From Deltaproteobacteria bacterium (GTDB lineage Bacteria; Desulfobacterota; DSM-4660; Desulfatiglandales; HGW-15), in the NCBI GenBank assembly GCA_030671095.1, contig DAOVAK010000171.1, positions 1-6,332 of the forward strand: a stretch of DNA of 6,332 nt, given 5' to 3'. The translations under genes were made by a program, and so were the position numbers. The notes beneath the pieces were generated by a model. It was not told the origin of the DNA. It worked only from the letters and a program-made list of their open reading frames with translations, and did not search any database. Positions 6,045-6,332 of this stretch are shown here, piece by piece. Within the stretch, counting starts at the first letter, position 1. Every line of letters starts with the position of its first letter.

Positions 6045-6072
6045 TTGACATCTGTTGTGGTAGGGTCATAAG
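6045..6072 (+). promoter_or_regulatory. rightward sigma70-like promoter candidate
   Basis: TTGACA (6045-6050), a 16-bp spacer and CATAAG (6067-6072; four of six consensus bases). Its start would lie within a few bases of the start of the opposing leftward promoter. No convincing gene lies downstream in the window, so it may drive an antisense or noncoding RNA, or a gene beyond the right edge, or be inactive. Confidence 0.35.
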
Positions 6073-6089
6073 GCTTTTGGCTTCGTGAG

Positions 6090-6118
6090 AGTATAGGGAA
6101 AGGGGTTCCACCTGTCAA
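6090..6118 (-). promoter_or_regulatory. strong leftward sigma70-type promoter, probably for sdhAB
   Basis: On the minus strand, TTGACA (6118-6113), exactly 17 bp of spacer and TATACT (6095-6090; five of six consensus bases) make the best promoter in the window. The start site should be near 6083, about 360 nt before the sdhA ATG. No open frame with a good ribosome binding site lies between, so sdhA is the first gene it would express. Closer alternatives are weaker, for example an AATAAT -10 within the leader without a good -35. Confidence 0.6.
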
Positions 6119-6332
6119 AAGAAAAGGCATGAAGTTAAAGCCCAGTATGGAGATAAGCGAATACAGCCGGGATCAGCTGGATGCCATTCTGATGTATTTT
6201 CACCGAAGCCCTGGTCTCCTCCGCATAAAGGCCAAACATGTCAAGAATCGCTCCAAAAGACCCGCTTGAGCACCGCTGGTTCCAGTCGAAAAGGACTCCC
6301 TTTACCCTGAAAGAACCCATGCTCGCGGATCA

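Larger units (their letters stand above)
6041..6122. repeat. 10-bp perfect inverted repeat carrying two opposing -35 boxes
   Basis: TCTTTTGACA (6041-6050) is exactly inverted as TGTCAAAAGA at 6113-6122, 62 bp apart. Each arm contains a consensus TTGACA that points into the interval. The repeat could be a pair of regulator half-sites, the ends of a small element, or simply two similar promoters facing each other. Confidence 0.45.
5723..6332. other. 610-bp region upstream of sdhA without a convincing gene
   Basis: No frame gives a recognisable protein. Two short open frames (plus 6129-6269, 46 codons; minus 6320-6135, 61 codons) overlap antisense to each other, match nothing I know and lack well-spaced ribosome binding sites. 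What the region does hold is the promoter pair with its inverted repeat (6041-6122), three compact hairpins, a 20-bp-period direct repeat (5897-5927) and the 46-bp hairpin near the sdhA start. It also shows that no sdhC lies directly upstream of sdhA. Confidence 0.6.

Noticed and set aside
6129..6269. 46-codon plus-strand open frame downstream of the rightward promoter (starts MKLKPSMEISEY)
   Set aside because: The purine-rich AAAAGG is only 1 nt from the ATG, the sequence matches nothing I know, and an antisense frame of similar length covers it. It could be a small protein, but the support is too weak.
6135..6320. 61-codon minus-strand open frame starting MGSFRVKGVLFDWN
   Set aside because: The start briefly resembles a HAD phosphatase N-terminus, but the motif (DxDGT) is absent, the rest does not fit, and no ribosome binding site precedes the ATG.

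Overview
The window looks like chromosomal DNA of an anaerobic, cytochrome-rich Gram-negative bacterium, most likely a deltaproteobacterium (Desulfobacterota) or a relative. This placement is an inference from gene content and protein style: a periplasmic octaheme c-type cytochrome of the hydroxylamine-oxidoreductase (HAO) class sits beside a succinate dehydrogenase/fumarate reductase pair and a DUF523-like gene stub. No rRNA, tRNA, CRISPR array or intact mobile element is visible.

Layout, left to right. (1) Positions 1-56 hold the first 18 codons of a minus-strand gene that runs off the left edge. Behind it is a long imperfect hairpin (75-131) with a competing shorter hairpin (115-139). (2) Positions 140-541 carry no intact gene. 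They contain a 13-codon stub resembling the start of a DUF523-family protein (from 376) and a GC-rich hairpin just before the cytochrome's ribosome binding site. (3) 542-2023, plus strand: exported octaheme cytochrome c, HAO-like, with unusual replacements in the region that normally carries catalytic and heme-ligand histidines. (4) 2009-3181, minus strand: a 12-TM major facilitator transporter that meets the cytochrome gene tail to tail and overlaps it by 15 bp. (5) 3292-3993 and 3995-5722, minus strand: sdhB and sdhA, one base apart. (6) 5723-6332: no convincing gene, but a strong sigma70-type promoter pointing at sdhA (TTGACA, 17 bp, TATACT at 6118-6090), an opposing weaker promoter, a 10-bp inverted repeat holding both -35 boxes, and a leader of about 360 nt with several perfect hairpins.

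How the genes relate. sdhA and sdhB encode the flavoprotein and iron-sulfur subunits of complex II and form one transcription unit, possibly continuing into the transporter after a 110-bp gap. No membrane anchor (SdhC/D) lies in the window. The octaheme cytochrome has no quinol dehydrogenase (NapC/NirT type) or other redox partner gene beside it. The two redox modules are convergent and probably separately regulated.

No clearly new multi-gene system is apparent. The most unusual items are the variant active-site region of the octaheme cytochrome, the structured leader at 75-139, and the face-to-face promoter pair upstream of sdhA.
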